Part shown: in pieces, positions 46,001-54,748 of the stretch
Position numbering within the stretch: position 1 is the first letter of the stretch
Layout: every line of letters begins with the position of its first letter
Assembly: GCF_024346755.1 (NCBI RefSeq)
Contig: NZ_AP024862.1
Span: forward strand, 992,001-1,056,000
Source of the DNA: Vibrio aerogenes
GTDB taxonomy: Bacteria > Pseudomonadota > Gammaproteobacteria > Enterobacterales > Vibrionaceae
Direction of reading: 5' to 3'
DNA: 64,000 nt
Made by a program: the position numbers and the translations under genes
Notes under the pieces: generated by a model
What the model was told of the DNA's origin: nothing
Seen by the model: the letters and a program-made list of their open reading frames with translations, nothing else
Databases searched by the model: none

Positions 46001-46767
46001 CGTAACAGTGTCTGTCCTTCTAACCACTGCATCGCCTGTTGCTTTTGTTGTCTCTGTTTTCCGCATAATGCGTCTTGCGCTGTTTTTTCATCCAGCGCTT
46101 CTTTAAGTTGCATTTCCTTTTCCGGTGACAACATCTGCATTCCGGCTAATCCGGACTGGAGCTGCTCCAGCTTTTTTCGCTGCTCCGTGCGGTATTCATG
46201 GACCCGCACAGAGATCTGGCTGTAAATACCGGTCCCCGTAATTTGCTCAAGAATCGGAGCACGCTCATCAGGTGCCGCCTGAAGAAACGCAGCGAAACCT
46301 CCCTGTGCCAGCAACATCGAACGGGTAAAACGGTCGTAGTCCATACCAGTCAGTTTTTCGATCTGTTCCGCAACTAACTTAAGTTTTGATTCCAGCAAGG
46401 TCTGAGTTTTTGCGTCTGAAATCTCATGTTTCGGAGCCTGTAAATCCCCATCCGGCTTTTTTCTTGCCCGGTGCTGACTCCAGTGACAGCAATACTGTCC
46501 GGACTGTGTTTCAAACGTGACTTCAGCAAAACACTCACCACACTGGCGGGACATGATTTCATTCATGCCTTTCGTCACCCGGTTCAGTCTGGGTGTCCGG
46601 CCATAAAGTGCCAAACAAATTGCATCAAGAATAGTCGTCTTTCCTGCACCAGTTGGGCCGGTAATCGCAAATAAGCCATCAGCGGTAAAAGCAGGATGAG
46701 TAAAATCAATCAACCACTCTCCGGCCAGTGAATTTAAATTTTTAAAACGTAACTGAAGGATTCTCAT
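43090..46767 (-). CDS. sbcC: Exonuclease subunit SbcC
   Basis: 1225 residues. Walker A TGPTGAGKTTILDAI near residue 34, long glutamine-rich coiled coils, a zinc hook CPLC near residue 600 in the middle, and the C-terminal signature NLSGGESFIVSLALALGL with FLDEGFGTLDED. With SbcD it forms a rod that opens DNA hairpins and cuts palindromes and protein-blocked ends. It follows sbcD by 23 bases. The gap holds one copy of the dispersed GGGACAGAC motif directly before the ATG. Confidence 0.96.
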   Translation of the reverse strand: MRILQLRFKNLNSLAGEWLIDFTHPAFTADGLFAITGPTGAGKTTILDAICLALYGRTPRLNRVTKGMNEIMSRQCGECFAEVTFETQSGQYCCHWSQHRARKKPDGDLQAPKHEISDAKTQTLLESKLKLVAEQIEKLTGMDYDRFTRSMLLAQGGFAAFLQAAPDERAPILEQITGTGIYSQISVRVHEYRTEQRKKLEQLQSGLAGMQMLSPEKEMQLKEALDEKTAQDALCGKQRQQKQQAMQWLEGQTLLRQELNQLEADQKQLETERKAFLPQQQQLDTALRAIELSAPYAELKAKRLSLQENHAQLAACHTELPGCTTAMQQAGKAFTAAEEHYNAVKSEQHTQLSLLRSVRELDVQIAAKTTPAEELRRSVKEQSKVIAEQQQNQQRNAALLRQKISESEALSIQLESMKADEKLTTELTGLRSRFQQMQELTGQIHAKQQAVKQATSTLADDQHQWRQACEQQEIAGKKRQQDEQLVAQQQVALNHCLGEQTLSEWRHHHTALIQMQNRTESALNAAESLSLTQKKRDDQLQRDAVLMQDISVAEATLSEYQAHQLQLEKEAGYLETQLTLIRRIEDLEQARQQLCDGEPCPLCGSETHPYAQGNIPVADDTQQQLEQLRQRLATQRQAVSDLRVHLAGFNKEREQIASRQTEYTAVIQETREQLAGYYRESGIEPAEEEHCLQQLEQHLQSVQQQQMSVLRRVNQAEEAEQTLMNLRQALETTKHEALNHAQTVQTLLLKQSTSAETLERLQRETAKLQEQQQQVLQLLQTELDVYGVAQVTPENLSIIDAELTQRSQRWQEQHAQYSALRQEIAGLELQVQHQKAQLKHDESGLSGQQNKLAEMERVLAALRQQRNELFGDKDADQEELRLHQMAETAEKRLEEQRQLSALAGQTLNQLQEKISDLKRTQDTQQTELAHMEQDLIVQLAHWQFEDEVQYLDACLSGDARQRLMQQSQALAEQYTRLNTLLYEKRQLLETEEKKQLTSESPEMLKKAEALLASQQQQFQQEIGGIRQQLLDNDKLRQQQQTQITAIEGQQRECQRWDTLHELIGSADGKKFRNFAQGLTFEMMIGHANLQLQKMTDRYLLIHDPLNPLELSVIDNYQAGEVRSAKNLSGGESFIVSLALALGLSGMASHNVRVDSLFLDEGFGTLDEDALDTALETLAGLQQEGKLIGVISHIAALKDRISTRIMVSPGNGGKSTISGAGCRSQS

Positions 46768-46790
46768 GTCTGTCCCGGTAATATGTTCTG

Positions 46791-48020
46791 TTACTCAGCC
46801 TGAAGGTCATCTTCATCTAAAGATGACAAAATTTCCTGATAAGCAAGCATCAGCGTTTCCTGTTGTTCAACCGGCACATCATGAGCCGATAAACACCGCT
46901 CAAACACTTCTTTTGCAGTCAGATCATCAAGCGTTTCTTTTACCTGCGTCTGTCCCAGAATCTGTTCACGGATACGTGGGTTTTTCACCCGCAAAATTTC
47001 GATGCAGCTCTCGTCCGTCATCAAATTCAGCCGGGTATTTAAATCGGAAATCACATCGATTCCCGTATAAGTGACCTCCAGCCAGATGTTTTCCTCCTGC
47101 TCCTTTAGGATTTCAATCCGTTCAGTGATGGTTGCCAGATCACCTTTGAGTTGTTCAAGTTTCTGGAATACGGGGACAGGCACGGTTTCAACCTGCATTT
47201 CACCGGCACTAAATTCGGCCAGACAGACGACTTTTTGCTGTCGGGCTTCGCCGAAGCCCATCGGTAACGGGGACCCTGAGTAACGAATATGAGGATGTCC
47301 GCCAACCAGTTGCGGGATATGTAAATGACCCAGTGCGACATAATCAAATACATCCGGAAAGATGGATGCACTGACATGGGCCAGAGAGCCGACATATAAC
47401 TCTCTCACACCATCACCATCGCTTGTCTGGCCTCCGGCCGCAAATAAATGCCCGGTTGCGATCACCGGAATATCAGCTTTCAACACGACTTTTTGTTGCC
47501 GGGCTACCGAGGCAATATCCATATAGTGTTGCCGGATTCCGGACAGTAATTTCTGCTCTTTATCTTCAATCGTTTCTCCGGCTTCAACAGTCCTGATATC
47601 CCGGTCGCGCAAATAAGGCACTGCACAAACAATCACCATAGGCTCACCGTGACCGTCTTTCAGGACAATCACTTCATCAGCCGGATCATCGGTCACTGCC
47701 CCCACGACATGGACATTCAACACTTCCAACAGCGCTTTGGGGGCATTCAGGAATGATGGCGAATCATGATTACCTGCCACAACGATAACGTGATGGCAGG
47801 CAGATGCTGCAATCTGACACAGAAACTGGTAGTAAAGTGTTTGAGCGCGATTATTGGGAGTACTGGTATCAAAGATGTCTCCGGCGACAACCAGCACATC
47901 GACCTGTTGCTTTTTGATTGTCTCAATTAACCAACTGAGAAAAGCCTGAAATTCGTCGTAGCGTTTCCTGCCATATAACGCTCGCCCGAGATGCCAGTCA
48001 GATGTGTGTAAGATTTTCAT
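46791..48020 (-). CDS. sbcD: Exonuclease subunit SbcD
   Basis: 409 residues with all metal motifs of the Mre11 nuclease family: TSDWHLGR (residues 6-13), VAGDIFDTS, VAGNHDSP, and ATGHLF with ALGHLHIP. It is the nuclease partner of SbcC and is encoded just upstream in the same direction. The 5' side carries a cluster of at least six copies of the GTCTGTCC motif, the nearest one about 7 bases from the start codon. Confidence 0.96.
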   Translation of the reverse strand: MKILHTSDWHLGRALYGRKRYDEFQAFLSWLIETIKKQQVDVLVVAGDIFDTSTPNNRAQTLYYQFLCQIAASACHHVIVVAGNHDSPSFLNAPKALLEVLNVHVVGAVTDDPADEVIVLKDGHGEPMVIVCAVPYLRDRDIRTVEAGETIEDKEQKLLSGIRQHYMDIASVARQQKVVLKADIPVIATGHLFAAGGQTSDGDGVRELYVGSLAHVSASIFPDVFDYVALGHLHIPQLVGGHPHIRYSGSPLPMGFGEARQQKVVCLAEFSAGEMQVETVPVPVFQKLEQLKGDLATITERIEILKEQEENIWLEVTYTGIDVISDLNTRLNLMTDESCIEILRVKNPRIREQILGQTQVKETLDDLTAKEVFERCLSAHDVPVEQQETLMLAYQEILSSLDEDDLQAE

Positions 48021-48026
48021 TCAAGT

Positions 48027-48232
48027 GTCTGTCCCGTTAAAAATAAACCAATAAATCTGTCTGTCCCCAATAAACCTGTCTGTCCTGATAAGCGCTGATG
48101 AAATACGCAGCATAGATTCCTGTGCCTGTCCTTTTAAGACGTTTTAAGACGCAAAATTATACGAAGGGGGCGAAGGGCGTCTGTCCCCGCAAAATTTCGG
48201 TCCCTGCCAAAATTTGCAAAAGCGTCTGTCCC
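48027..48232. repeat. Cluster of GTCTGTCC-type motifs upstream of sbcD
   Basis: Copies at 48027, 48059, 48078, 48124 (GCCTGTCC), 48179 and 48224, all in the same orientation. Typical extensions are CCCGCAA and CCTGCAA. The cluster fills nearly the whole gap between the LysR gene and sbcD. Confidence 0.8.
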
Positions 48233-48245
48233 TGCAAAAATCAAA

Positions 48246-49163
48246 TTAAAACAACGAGCGATAGTACTGCGCACAGGTTTCAAATAATCCCTGAGAAAAG
48301 TTTTGCAGGCGGTGGTTTTTATGCCAGATAATCACCAGCTCATGATGTTCGGGGCGTTCACCGAAAGATAACGGCACAATTTCATCCTTGTAGCCAGTCA
48401 CGTGAATCGCAGTATCTAACGTCACCGTCACACCATAATGATTGGACACACTCAACAAAGCCAGTTCAGAAGTTGGCACCTGAATATCCATTGTCGGCGA
48501 TATTTTTTCTTTATCGAACAGAATGTCCATCAAACGCCTCATCTCCTGATCCTGAAACAGAGCGACAAAATGTTCATCTTTAAAATCCTGAATATCAACC
48601 CACGGATAACGGAATCCATCTTTTTTTATGGCTGTCTGAATCAAAGGATGATCTTTCGGAACGCCCAGGACAACCTCAGCAAATGCGAGATGTTCGTACA
48701 TAAAATCGTCAGAGCGGTTTTTCACCGTAGTAATGGCAAAATCGAGCTGATTTTCTTCCAGCATTTTGATGATCTGAGATGTAGCATGCGCCTTAAGTAC
48801 AATGTCAATGCCAGGATATTGTGCTTTAAACTGAGGAATGATGTCGGCAATGACTACTTTCGACATCATCAGCTGAAAGCCAAAATAAATAATCCCGCTA
48901 CGACACGCTGCAATGCTTTTCAACTCCTCATCCATTTTATTTTGCATCTGTGAAATTTTCTTTGCCCACTGGACATAACGCTGGCCTGCATAAGTCAGTA
49001 CAAACTTCTTACCGACCCGTTCAAACAGGTCAACACCCAGCTCTTTTTCCTTCGAAATAATATATTTACTTAATGCGGAGGAGGTGATTTCCAGTGCAGC
49101 AGCGGCTTTGTTTAAATTGCCAAGCTCCGCTACTTCAATAATATAGTTCAGACTTTTAGCCAT
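48246..49163 (-). CDS. LysR family transcriptional regulator
   Basis: 305 residues. The winged helix-turn-helix occupies residues 1-60 (LGNLNKAAAALEITSSALSKYI) and the effector-binding domain the rest. It lies directly downstream of a dehydratase/permease pair on the same strand and is separated from it by a strong terminator, so it has its own promoter. Likely regulator of those genes, responding to a sugar acid, but this rests on position only. Confidence 0.9.
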   Translation of the reverse strand: MAKSLNYIIEVAELGNLNKAAAALEITSSALSKYIISKEKELGVDLFERVGKKFVLTYAGQRYVQWAKKISQMQNKMDEELKSIAACRSGIIYFGFQLMMSKVVIADIIPQFKAQYPGIDIVLKAHATSQIIKMLEENQLDFAITTVKNRSDDFMYEHLAFAEVVLGVPKDHPLIQTAIKKDGFRYPWVDIQDFKDEHFVALFQDQEMRRLMDILFDKEKISPTMDIQVPTSELALLSVSNHYGVTVTLDTAIHVTGYKDEIVPLSFGERPEHHELVIIWHKNHRLQNFSQGLFETCAQYYRSLF

Positions 49164-49246
49164 GTTTGCTTGTCTCTGATGATCACAGATAATTTGCGTA
49201 TGCTATCAAAGTCCGGGCACATTTGCTTCGTCAAAGACATGATCCC

Positions 49247-49287
49247 GCAAAAAATAAAAGCCCTGCAACCAAAAGGCTACAGGGCTC
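49247..49287 (-). terminator. Rho-independent terminator after the dehydratase gene
   Basis: AGCCCTGTAGCC pairs (with mismatches) with GGTTGCAGGGCT; on the minus strand it is followed by TTTTATTTTTTGC. Confidence 0.8.
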
Positions 49288-49321
49288 AAAGAGACTGATA
49301 TTCAGCCGTTATATACCGGAT

Positions 49322-50464
49322 TTACCGGTCGTGAACTGATCCGTCAAAAGCATTCATAACAGATAAACTCCGTTGTGCCGGCGGATATTTTTCCGTGATG
49401 TCATCAACCAGCTCAATACCGATTCCCGGCGCATCCGGAATGTAAATGTACCCTTCCTCAACTTTTAACGGTGTTTTGGTCATCCCATCTTCAGCACCAG
49501 CATGGTAGTAGGAAGGAAATTCCTGAATCAGGAAATTCGGAATACAGGCATCCAGCTGTAAACAAGCTGCTGTAGAAACCGGACCCAACGGATTGTGCGG
49601 TGCAATCTGGATGTAGTTTGCTTCAGCAATCGCAGCGATTTTCTTCGCTGCAGAGATTCCGCCAACCACACAAACATCCGGCCGGACAAAATTCGCGGCC
49701 TTTTGCTGACAGATGGATTCCATTTCCTGAAGGCTGACAGCCCTTTCTCCTGTCGCAACAGGAATTGAGATGCGACGGGAAACATCCACCATACTTTCCA
49801 GACTGTCTGGCGCAATCGGATCTTCTAAAAACAGTGGGCGATATGGTTCAACACCGCGGGCAAAAGCGACCGCCTGTGCCGGAGTCATGCTCCGGTGCAC
49901 TTCCAGGCATAAATCAAAATCATCACCGACCGCTTCACGGCAAACACGGACCCGATTCACGTAATCCGCAATTTTAACGTTGAAGATATCTTCCTCACGT
50001 GTCATTTGGTTCGTTCGCATCGTCCCACAGATCATCAATCGGGCCGCAGTGAACCCCTGAGCTTTCAATGCAAGGCAACCTTGTGCCATTTTTTCCGGGT
50101 CAGATTCAAACACAGGCGCATAAGTTCTCACTTTGTTACGGGTTTTTCCGCCCAGCAGTTGATACACCGGTACACCCAAAGACTTACCTAAAATATCCCA
50201 TAAGGCGATATCAATGGCAGAAATTGCACTCAGAATGACCGAGCCTCTGAAGTACATACTGCGGTACATGTAGTTCCAGTGGTGCTCGATCTGATGTGGG
50301 TCTTTACCGATCAAATAATCTTTCAGCTTTTCCAGTGCGCCAGCACAGGCATCCAGATAACCCCATGCGCCCATTTCACCAATCCCCTCAATTCCGGAGT
50401 CTGTGGTTACTTTGACAAACAAATACTTCGATGCTGGGATCAATTCAATTTTTTCAATAATCAC
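49322..50464 (-). CDS. Enolase-superfamily sugar acid dehydratase (mandelate racemase/MLE type)
   Basis: 380 residues, GTG start with CAGGAG in front. The capping domain includes RGSVILSAISAIDIALWD. Metal and catalytic positions are seen as LEVHRSM, LFLEDPI, VATGERA and APHNPLGP. In galactonate-type dehydratases the first ligand is usually aspartate (D-x-H); here it is glutamate (E-V-H). It should remove water from an aldonic acid to give a 2-keto-3-deoxy acid. It follows the permease gene by 32 bases, forming an uptake-and-dehydration pair. Confidence 0.85.
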   Translation of the reverse strand: MIIEKIELIPASKYLFVKVTTDSGIEGIGEMGAWGYLDACAGALEKLKDYLIGKDPHQIEHHWNYMYRSMYFRGSVILSAISAIDIALWDILGKSLGVPVYQLLGGKTRNKVRTYAPVFESDPEKMAQGCLALKAQGFTAARLMICGTMRTNQMTREEDIFNVKIADYVNRVRVCREAVGDDFDLCLEVHRSMTPAQAVAFARGVEPYRPLFLEDPIAPDSLESMVDVSRRISIPVATGERAVSLQEMESICQQKAANFVRPDVCVVGGISAAKKIAAIAEANYIQIAPHNPLGPVSTAACLQLDACIPNFLIQEFPSYYHAGAEDGMTKTPLKVEEGYIYIPDAPGIGIELVDDITEKYPPAQRSLSVMNAFDGSVHDR

Positions 50465-50496
50465 TTTATATCGTCTCCTGTATATGCTGACGAATA

Positions 50497-51768
50497 TTAT
50501 TTAAACGGAAATAAAACGGGCAGGAAGAAAATAGAGAACACCGTAATCACAATGACCAGTGGCATCGCGGCTTTCAGGTAATGTTTCAGCTGATAACCAC
50601 CAGGTCCCATGATAATCGCCTGAGCCGGTGCAGCCATTGGCGTCAGTATGGAAGTACTGCCCGCAATCAAAACACCCATCACTAATGCACGAGGATCAAC
50701 GCCAATTTTAGCGCCTGCGGCTGATACAAGCGGAATGAAAATCGTCATGGTGGCAAGATTTGACATCAGCTGCGTCATAATCAACGGCACAATGAAAAAG
50801 ACCGACATGATAAAATAAGGATTGGTTGAATTGCCCAGCATCTGAATCATCAGGTCAGCCACAACATCGCCGGCACCGGTTGATTTCACCGCCGCAGACA
50901 GTGGCAAGACACCAGCAAACAAAAAGACCGTCGGTAAATGAATGGAACTCAGAGCTTCTTTTTCATCAAGGATACCGAAGAATACCAGCGAACAAGCCCC
51001 TAATGCTGAAATCACAAATAACGACATATGTAGTTCTTTAGCAAACAGCATCGCCCCAATGGTTAAAACAATCAGTGAAATAGCTGTTTTTTCTTTCGCC
51101 GGAGAAAGCTTCACACTTTCTTTCTTTTTAATATTGTCCTGGAACTGATCGTTTGGGATGTCCGGCAGTAAACGCCAGCCAATCAGGGATACATAAACCA
51201 GAGCAATCAGAAAGAATGGCAGCCTGGCAATTGTGAATGACCAAATCGTAAAAGGTTCTGTGCCGCCGGCTTGCATCATGATGTCACTAAACGCCATGTT
51301 GCTTGCTCCCTGCCCCAGAAAGGTCATTCCGGTGACAATATTTGCAACCACCATCGCCGGAAAAAGAATTTTACTGCGGCTGACATCAATTTCATTCGCA
51401 ATACCAATAATTAACGGCAGCATAATTGCTGCTGCAGCCGTCGCGCTGGTGAGAACCGCCAGCAGTGCAGCCACAAAGCTGGCAATAAATATCAGCATCT
51501 TCGGATTATCCCGGTACCTGAGTACCAGTGATTGTGTCCGATCCAGAATACTGGTTTTGGTCAAACCGGCACCAATCACAAACATCGCAACAAACATTGC
51601 AACATTCTGATTCACAAAGCCGGATAAAGCCTCAGCGGGGGTGTCGATTTTAGTCAAAATCAGAGAGAGAATAATTCCCATTGAAATCAATGAGAAAGAA
51701 ACTCTTCCTGACATAAATGCCACAATGGTGAGCACTAAAATTGTGATCGTTATTGTTAATGGTGACAT
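50497..51768 (-). CDS. SLC13/DASS family anion permease
   Basis: 423 residues with about 11 membrane segments and the twice-repeated architecture of divalent anion:sodium symporters (for example SATAAAAIMLPLIIGI and SNLATMTIFIPLVSAAG, where SNT/TAT motifs bind sodium and carboxylate). The substrate is probably the sugar acid or dicarboxylate used by the dehydratase gene behind it. Confidence 0.85.
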   Translation of the reverse strand: MSPLTITITILVLTIVAFMSGRVSFSLISMGIILSLILTKIDTPAEALSGFVNQNVAMFVAMFVIGAGLTKTSILDRTQSLVLRYRDNPKMLIFIASFVAALLAVLTSATAAAAIMLPLIIGIANEIDVSRSKILFPAMVVANIVTGMTFLGQGASNMAFSDIMMQAGGTEPFTIWSFTIARLPFFLIALVYVSLIGWRLLPDIPNDQFQDNIKKKESVKLSPAKEKTAISLIVLTIGAMLFAKELHMSLFVISALGACSLVFFGILDEKEALSSIHLPTVFLFAGVLPLSAAVKSTGAGDVVADLMIQMLGNSTNPYFIMSVFFIVPLIMTQLMSNLATMTIFIPLVSAAGAKIGVDPRALVMGVLIAGSTSILTPMAAPAQAIIMGPGGYQLKHYLKAAMPLVIVITVFSIFFLPVLFPFK

Positions 51769-52053
51769 AGGATAATAGCTCCTGTTACACGTCGTTTTTT
51801 ATGTTGAATTGTTCAAAAATGTTTTTAGCACCTCAGTGAATAGTGATTTTTCACTATGCATCTTCAGTCAACCAGAAAACTTTATCAACTTTAAAGTAAA
51901 AATATTTTGATTTAATCAACCAAAAAGTAAACATTTGAGGTTGGTAGAATTTTTTTTTGAAAAATGAGGGCTATGTAACTTTTTGAAAGGTCATTTTATT
52001 TTTAATCATCTGGATGAATACGGTTTTACGGCAATTTTATGGGGACATTTTAC
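51769..52053. other. AT-rich gap between permease and RAYT genes
   Basis: About 285 bases of AT-rich DNA with the permease promoter somewhere inside; no gene, hairpin or operator stands out. Beyond it the dispersed repeats begin. Confidence 0.5.
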
Positions 52054-52159
52054 GGGGACAGACCTTTCAAATTTTAATCATTGACAGGACGCATTTTGGA
52101 AGGACAGACATACTTAAGGGAGGACACACCGCTTTGTTGGGGCGCTTTTGGGGACAGAC
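52054..52159. repeat. Dispersed motif cluster left of RAYT, inverted orientation
   Basis: GGGGACAGAC at 52054 and 52150 and GGACAGAC at 52102. These are the reverse complement of the motif found on the right of the transposase, so the gene is flanked by inverted copies. Confidence 0.8.
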
Positions 52160-52313
52160 ATCCTAAGCCTTTCGACACCAGCTCATTCTTGACTGACATT
52201 CATTACATCTGATTCACCATGGCACATCGCAAATTAGCAACACCATCCTTTATTTACGGTTTTGACAAATTCATGATGAGCCATACCGATGACAATAAAG
52301 ATTAAGAAAAACA

Positions 52314-53285
52314 ATGACACTCCCACGTTCTCAACAAGTTGATCTGGCGATTACCCCCTATTATCACTGCGTGTCCCGCTGTGTACGGCGATCATTTCTT
52401 TGCGGAGTCGATCCGGTCTCCGGACGGAGCTATGCACACCGGAAAGACTGGGTCGAAAACCGGATTCATCAGCTGGCTCACATCTTCTGCATCGACATCT
52501 GCGCCTATGCGGTGATGAGTAATCACTATCATCTCGTTGTCCACATCAATCAGGAAAAAGCTGAAAAACTCTCGGATATTCAAGTCATTGAGCGCTGGAC
52601 AAAAATTCACTGTCTTCCTGAATTAGTTTTCCGCTATATGAAAGGATTTCTCCGCTCACGGGCAGAAATAAATACATGTAAAAAGATAATTCATCTCTGG
52701 CGCACACGGTTGTATTCCCTCAGCTGGCTGATGAAAGAGCTGAATTTTGAGATTGCACTTCAGGCGAATAAAGAAGACAGATGTTCCGGACATTTCTGGG
52801 AAGGCCGCTTCAAATCTCAGGCGCTGTTGGATGAAAAAGCACTGCTGGCAGCTATGACTTATACTGACCTGAATCCAGTCCGGGCTCAACAGGCTGAAAC
52901 ACCGGAAGAGTCTGAATACACATCGATTAAGAAACGGATTGATTCACTGACAAATTCTCAGCCAACACCGGCAGGATTATGGCCATTTACCGGACATGCC
53001 AATAGAGAAACCGCCAATAGAGAAACCGATGGTATTCCATTTCGCCTTATAGATTATATGGAATGGGTGGACTGGGTTGGCAGACAAATGCGGGAAAGCA
53101 AATCAGGAAGCATTCCTGCCTACCTGCCAGCAATCATTGACCGGCTTTCTCTCAACCTGACAGATACACTCAAAGCCTGCACACAACTTGAGAAAAAACA
53201 CTGTTTATGGATCGGGACACCTGAGCAACTCCTGTCGGTAAAAAACTATTTCCACAAACAACGTATTTACGGGATAAACATATAG
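52314..53285 (+). mobile_element. RAYT-type Y1/HUH transposase (IS200-like, REP-associated)
   Basis: 323 residues. The N-terminal ITPYYHCVSRCVRRSFLCG and SNHYHLVVHI (HUH as His71-Tyr72-His73) with a later YTDLNPVRA (catalytic Tyr near 182) mark the REP-associated tyrosine transposase group. Such enzymes cut and join single-stranded DNA at short palindromic repeats but are usually single-copy and domesticated. The flanks carry inverted clusters of the GTCTGTCC motif rather than IS ends. It lies between a sugar acid locus and the arsenosugar cluster. Confidence 0.85.
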
Positions 53286-53449
53286 ACTCAGATACTATCA
53301 TGTAAAAAATAGAGCCTGTAACATATCATTGCATACCCGTTCACATTCAGAGCACACTCCCTTTACTTTTTCTATAAAATGATGGCTATAAATACATCCG
53401 CCTGTAAAGACGCAGCTATGGTTATGGTCTTGCAGAAATACCTGAATAT

Positions 53450-53538
53450 GTCTGTCCTTATTACTGCCTGATGTATCTGCTGCCAGCCCTTATCACTGCC
53501 ATAATACTGATGCCTGTCCTTCCACTAATGTCTGTCCC
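53450..53538. repeat. Dispersed motif cluster right of RAYT
   Basis: GTCTGTCC at 53450, GCCTGTCC at 53512 and GTCTGTCCC at 53530, in the gap between the transposase and the end of arsM. Confidence 0.8.
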
Positions 53539-53573
53539 AGAAACACTAGTCCCAGAAACAGAAACACAGTGAC

Positions 53574-54614
53574 CTAACAGCATCCTCCTTCATCCATATC
53601 TCTCCCGCTTGTATCAAACGGCATGAACGAACCACACCCGGCAAATAAGCCATAATGCTGGCTGAAATCCCCCAGGAACGTAAAATGCTCATAAAAACGG
53701 GTATCATGCAGCATATACCAGGTATTGCCACATACCGGAAACACTTTTCCTGCCTCTATCCTGTGATGTTTATCAAGTTCAAAATAATGAGGATGATGAG
53801 GCACTGTTCCCTGATAGATCACTGCCTGACCATAATCCTCACAAGATGTTTCCAAACCATCCAGATTAAATAACCGGTATGTCGCCGAGTAAAAACGAAT
53901 ATTACCCGTACGGGCTGCCAGCGCAGGCACTGTAACTTCAAGCGGACGATCAGTCACAAGCCTTGGATCAGTAAAACCAGAAGTAAGTGCCAAACGATGA
54001 AAATCATTCCAGTACAATGCCCCACCGAGACATTCACCATAGATAACCGGGTCATGACGAACATCATCCGGTACACGCCGATCGGCATACACATCAGAGA
54101 AATAAAATTCTCCTCCCGGTTTGAGCAGATGTTTTACGCCTTCCAGTACCGAGGCTTTGTCCGGTGACAGATTCACAACACAATTAGACACTATGACATC
54201 GAATGAACCAGCTTCCAGAGGGAGATCTCTTAACCTTTCGATATATCCCCTGACAAAACGAACATTGTCAAAACCAAATGTATCCGCATGCCATTTCTGA
54301 TGTGATTGAGCAACTGTCAACTGTTCTTCTGTCATATCAACGCCAATAACTTCGCCTTCCGGTCCAACCATCTGAGCAAGTGCATACACATCACGACCGG
54401 ATCCACAACCAAGGTCCAATACCCTGCAACCAGACAAAAGCGTAGGGCAAACAAGCCCACAACCATAATAACGGGACAGAACCTCCGGGTGAATGTTTGA
54501 CAACAAGGGTTTTAACCACTCAGGAACAGCAGTGACATCACAACAAGCCGTCGTTTTCAAATCAGCTGAGCTCTGTAACTGTTTTCCATAATAATCCTGA
54601 ACTATGTCATGCAT
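53574..54614 (-). CDS. arsM: Arsenite S-adenosylmethionine methyltransferase ArsM
   Basis: 346 residues. The SAM-binding loop is VLDLGCGSGRDVY (65-77). Cysteines at 24/25, 52 (YYGCG), 145 (SNCVVNL) and 195 (GECLGGAL) match the conserved arsenic-binding cysteines of ArsM. A C-terminal extension ends in GGCC. ArsM methylates trivalent arsenic stepwise to dimethylarsenic. It is the last gene of a leftward cluster that also has arsS and two glycosyltransferases, so its product probably feeds arsenosugar synthesis rather than only volatile arsenic. Confidence 0.9.
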   Translation of the reverse strand: MHDIVQDYYGKQLQSSADLKTTACCDVTAVPEWLKPLLSNIHPEVLSRYYGCGLVCPTLLSGCRVLDLGCGSGRDVYALAQMVGPEGEVIGVDMTEEQLTVAQSHQKWHADTFGFDNVRFVRGYIERLRDLPLEAGSFDVIVSNCVVNLSPDKASVLEGVKHLLKPGGEFYFSDVYADRRVPDDVRHDPVIYGECLGGALYWNDFHRLALTSGFTDPRLVTDRPLEVTVPALAARTGNIRFYSATYRLFNLDGLETSCEDYGQAVIYQGTVPHHPHYFELDKHHRIEAGKVFPVCGNTWYMLHDTRFYEHFTFLGDFSQHYGLFAGCGSFMPFDTSGRDMDEGGCC

Positions 54615-54667
54615 TGATTTTTCTCCGTTTATGTTGAATTTACATCTGAATCACTGAGTCAAGAACT

Positions 54668-54733
54668 GCCTGTCCTTTTATCCCCGATCTGTCCTTTTAT
54701 GACGTTTATGACAACCTTTGGGTGCCTGTCCCC
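54668..54733. repeat. Dispersed motif cluster between arsM and glycosyltransferase
   Basis: GCCTGTCC at 54668, a variant ATCTGTCC at 54686 and GCCTGTCCCC at 54724. The last one and the copy at 56209 share a longer identical block of about 24 bases (54716-54739). Confidence 0.8.
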
Positions 54734-54748
54734 ACAAAACACGTTCGA

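Noticed and set aside
52314..53285. Ordinary IS200/IS605 insertion sequence
   Set aside because: The protein is about twice as long as IS200 TnpA, there is no TnpB and no defined IS ends; flanking short repeats fit RAYT better.
53574..54614. Ubiquinone/menaquinone-type (UbiE-like) methyltransferase
   Set aside because: The cysteines at 52, 145 and 195 in their ArsM contexts and the neighbouring arsS argue for arsenite as substrate.
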